Below the pieces are notes generated by a model. It was not told the origin of the DNA and did no database searches. It was given only the letters and a program-made list of their open reading frames with translations. A stretch of DNA of 64,000 bases. Source: Prolixibacteraceae bacterium. GTDB lineage: Bacteria > Bacteroidota > Bacteroidia > Bacteroidales > Prolixibacteraceae. Within the stretch, counting starts at the first letter, position 1, and each line of letters begins with the position of its first letter. The stretch spans positions 1-64,000 of the forward strand of contig JABGRN010000006.1 of NCBI GenBank assembly GCA_018648265.1, written 5' to 3'. The translations under genes and the position numbers were made by a program. Positions 63,158 to 64,000 of the stretch are shown here, piece after piece.

Positions 63158-63997
63158 TTAATCGATAATTCTTTGACTGATATCGAGCGCTTTTACTGAA
63201 TGTGTTAAAGCCCCAATCGAAATGTAATCGACACCAGTTGAAGCAACTTTATGAATTCTTTTGATGGTCATATTTCCCGAAGCTTCTATTTTGGTCCTTT
63301 TATTAATTAGTTTAACAGCTTCTGTCATCATTTTCGAACTCATATTATCAAGCATAATAATGTCAACATCTGCATCCAGAGCTTCCTGCACCTGGTTCAT
63401 ATTGGTGGTTTCTACTTCAATTTTAATACTTTTTGGGACTTTCGATCGAATTGAATTAACTGCATTTTTAATCCCCCCCGATACCTGGATATGATTGTCT
63501 TTAATCATAACCATATCGTACAAACCAAACCGGTGGTTTGATGCACCACCCATTCGAACCGCATATTTATCTAAGTAGCGATAACCCGGTAAAGTTTTCC
63601 GTGTATCCAGGATTTCAACATTATGTCCTTCAATTTCTTTCATACATTTATTAGCGTATGTCGCAATTCCGGATAAACGTTGTAAAAAATTTAATGCTTT
63701 TCGTTCGCCGGTAAGAAGTGCTCTGTAATTCCCAGTATATTGAACTAAAATATCGCCGGGTTCAACTTTGCTTCCATCGGCCAATTTTACATTCCATTCA
63801 ATATTTTTGTCGAATTTTTTGAAAACCATTTCCGCAACCTGCAGCCCCGCAATTACGCCTTTTTCCTTTGCAACTAAGATTGCCGTTTTATTTTCTCCCG
63901 GTATCAGGTTGTTTGTTGTTATATCGCCATCGCCAACATCTTCGGCGTAGGCCAGGTCAAACAAAACTTCAGCCGATTTTAATGTTTTTTCATCCAT
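63158..63997 (-). CDS. nadC: Nicotinate-nucleotide pyrophosphorylase (carboxylating), QPRTase
   Basis: 279 residues with the N-terminal alpha/beta and C-terminal barrel of quinolinate phosphoribosyltransferase. Conserved stretches include DVGDGDITTN, ILDTRKTLPGYRYLDKYAV, GGASNHRFGLYDMVMIKDNH and EASGNM. It converts quinolinate and PRPP to nicotinate mononucleotide in NAD synthesis. It is the first gene of the minus-strand operon visible here; its promoter may lie beyond the window. The ATG at 63997 is complete. Confidence 0.96.
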   Translation of the reverse strand: MDEKTLKSAEVLFDLAYAEDVGDGDITTNNLIPGENKTAILVAKEKGVIAGLQVAEMVFKKFDKNIEWNVKLADGSKVEPGDILVQYTGNYRALLTGERKALNFLQRLSGIATYANKCMKEIEGHNVEILDTRKTLPGYRYLDKYAVRMGGASNHRFGLYDMVMIKDNHIQVSGGIKNAVNSIRSKVPKSIKIEVETTNMNQVQEALDADVDIIMLDNMSSKMMTEAVKLINKRTKIEASGNMTIKRIHKVASTGVDYISIGALTHSVKALDISQRIID

Positions 63998-64000
63998 TGC

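Overview
The window is AT-rich DNA from a member of the Bacteroidota. The support is several near-consensus TAnnTTTG promoter -7 boxes, weak Shine-Dalgarno use, a secreted protease with a type IX secretion C-terminal domain, a DUF4252 gene in an ECF sigma operon, and a coaX / outer-membrane protein / TPR / lptC / CorC block. A marine Marinilabiliales-like (Prolixibacteraceae-type) lineage is my best guess; this is inference. No rRNA, tRNA or CRISPR array was seen. || Layout. 1-45 is the 3' end of a group II intron (end of domain V plus domain VI). 0.1-2.5 kb holds a DEAD-box-type helicase and rlmF. 2.5-4.5 kb holds a membrane protein / XRE regulator pair with a tandem operator, then a beta-barrel gene. 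4.6-9.5 kb (minus strand) holds an MscS channel, a lipoprotein nitrilase, a small lipoprotein, and a Gfo/Idh/MocA oxidoreductase paired with a DUF1080 hydrolase, which suggests 3-keto-glycoside chemistry. 9.6-16.9 kb (minus) holds a large secreted subtilase, a second MscS, an SLC12-type transporter and a small nuclease. 17-20 kb (plus) holds an SLC13 symporter and a PQQ-like propeller lipoprotein. 20-23.3 kb (minus) is an ECF sigma / anti-sigma / DUF4252 / TlpA-like lipoprotein operon, with a phased array of dyad repeats upstream. typA follows. || 25.7-41.4 kb is the most unusual part: an almost uninterrupted plus-strand block. It encodes six PQQ-like propellers sharing an N-terminal FRG/WRGP motif, one NHL-like propeller, a 64-residue Cys-rich Tat-type protein, a Tat-exported polyferredoxin and NapH-like membrane Fe-S protein (a NapGH-like pair), a NuoE-NuoF-diferredoxin fusion, and a [2Fe-2S]/GltD-type flavoprotein. 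No catalytic dehydrogenase or reductase is present. I read it as an uncharacterised redox system that couples cytoplasmic NAD(H) to the cell envelope. A glycosyltransferase, an ABC ATPase, a fused FtsX permease and a PAS-LuxR regulator follow. || In that block many start codons are immediately preceded by small repeat elements. Some are tandem 7-nt units, often forming one arm of a decayed hairpin. Others are 22-bp elements built on 8-nt units (three copies), and one is a double-hairpin REP-like element. || 48-53 kb: DUF4954 beta-helix protein, glmS and fabD (plus). 53-64 kb: a beta-barrel-like protein, an FKBP, a PpiD/SurA-like foldase, and a tight minus-strand operon running nadC, coaX, outer-membrane protein, TPR protein, lptC, CorC-type protein. 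Start codons were moved downstream of the longest frame wherever an ATG fitted better.
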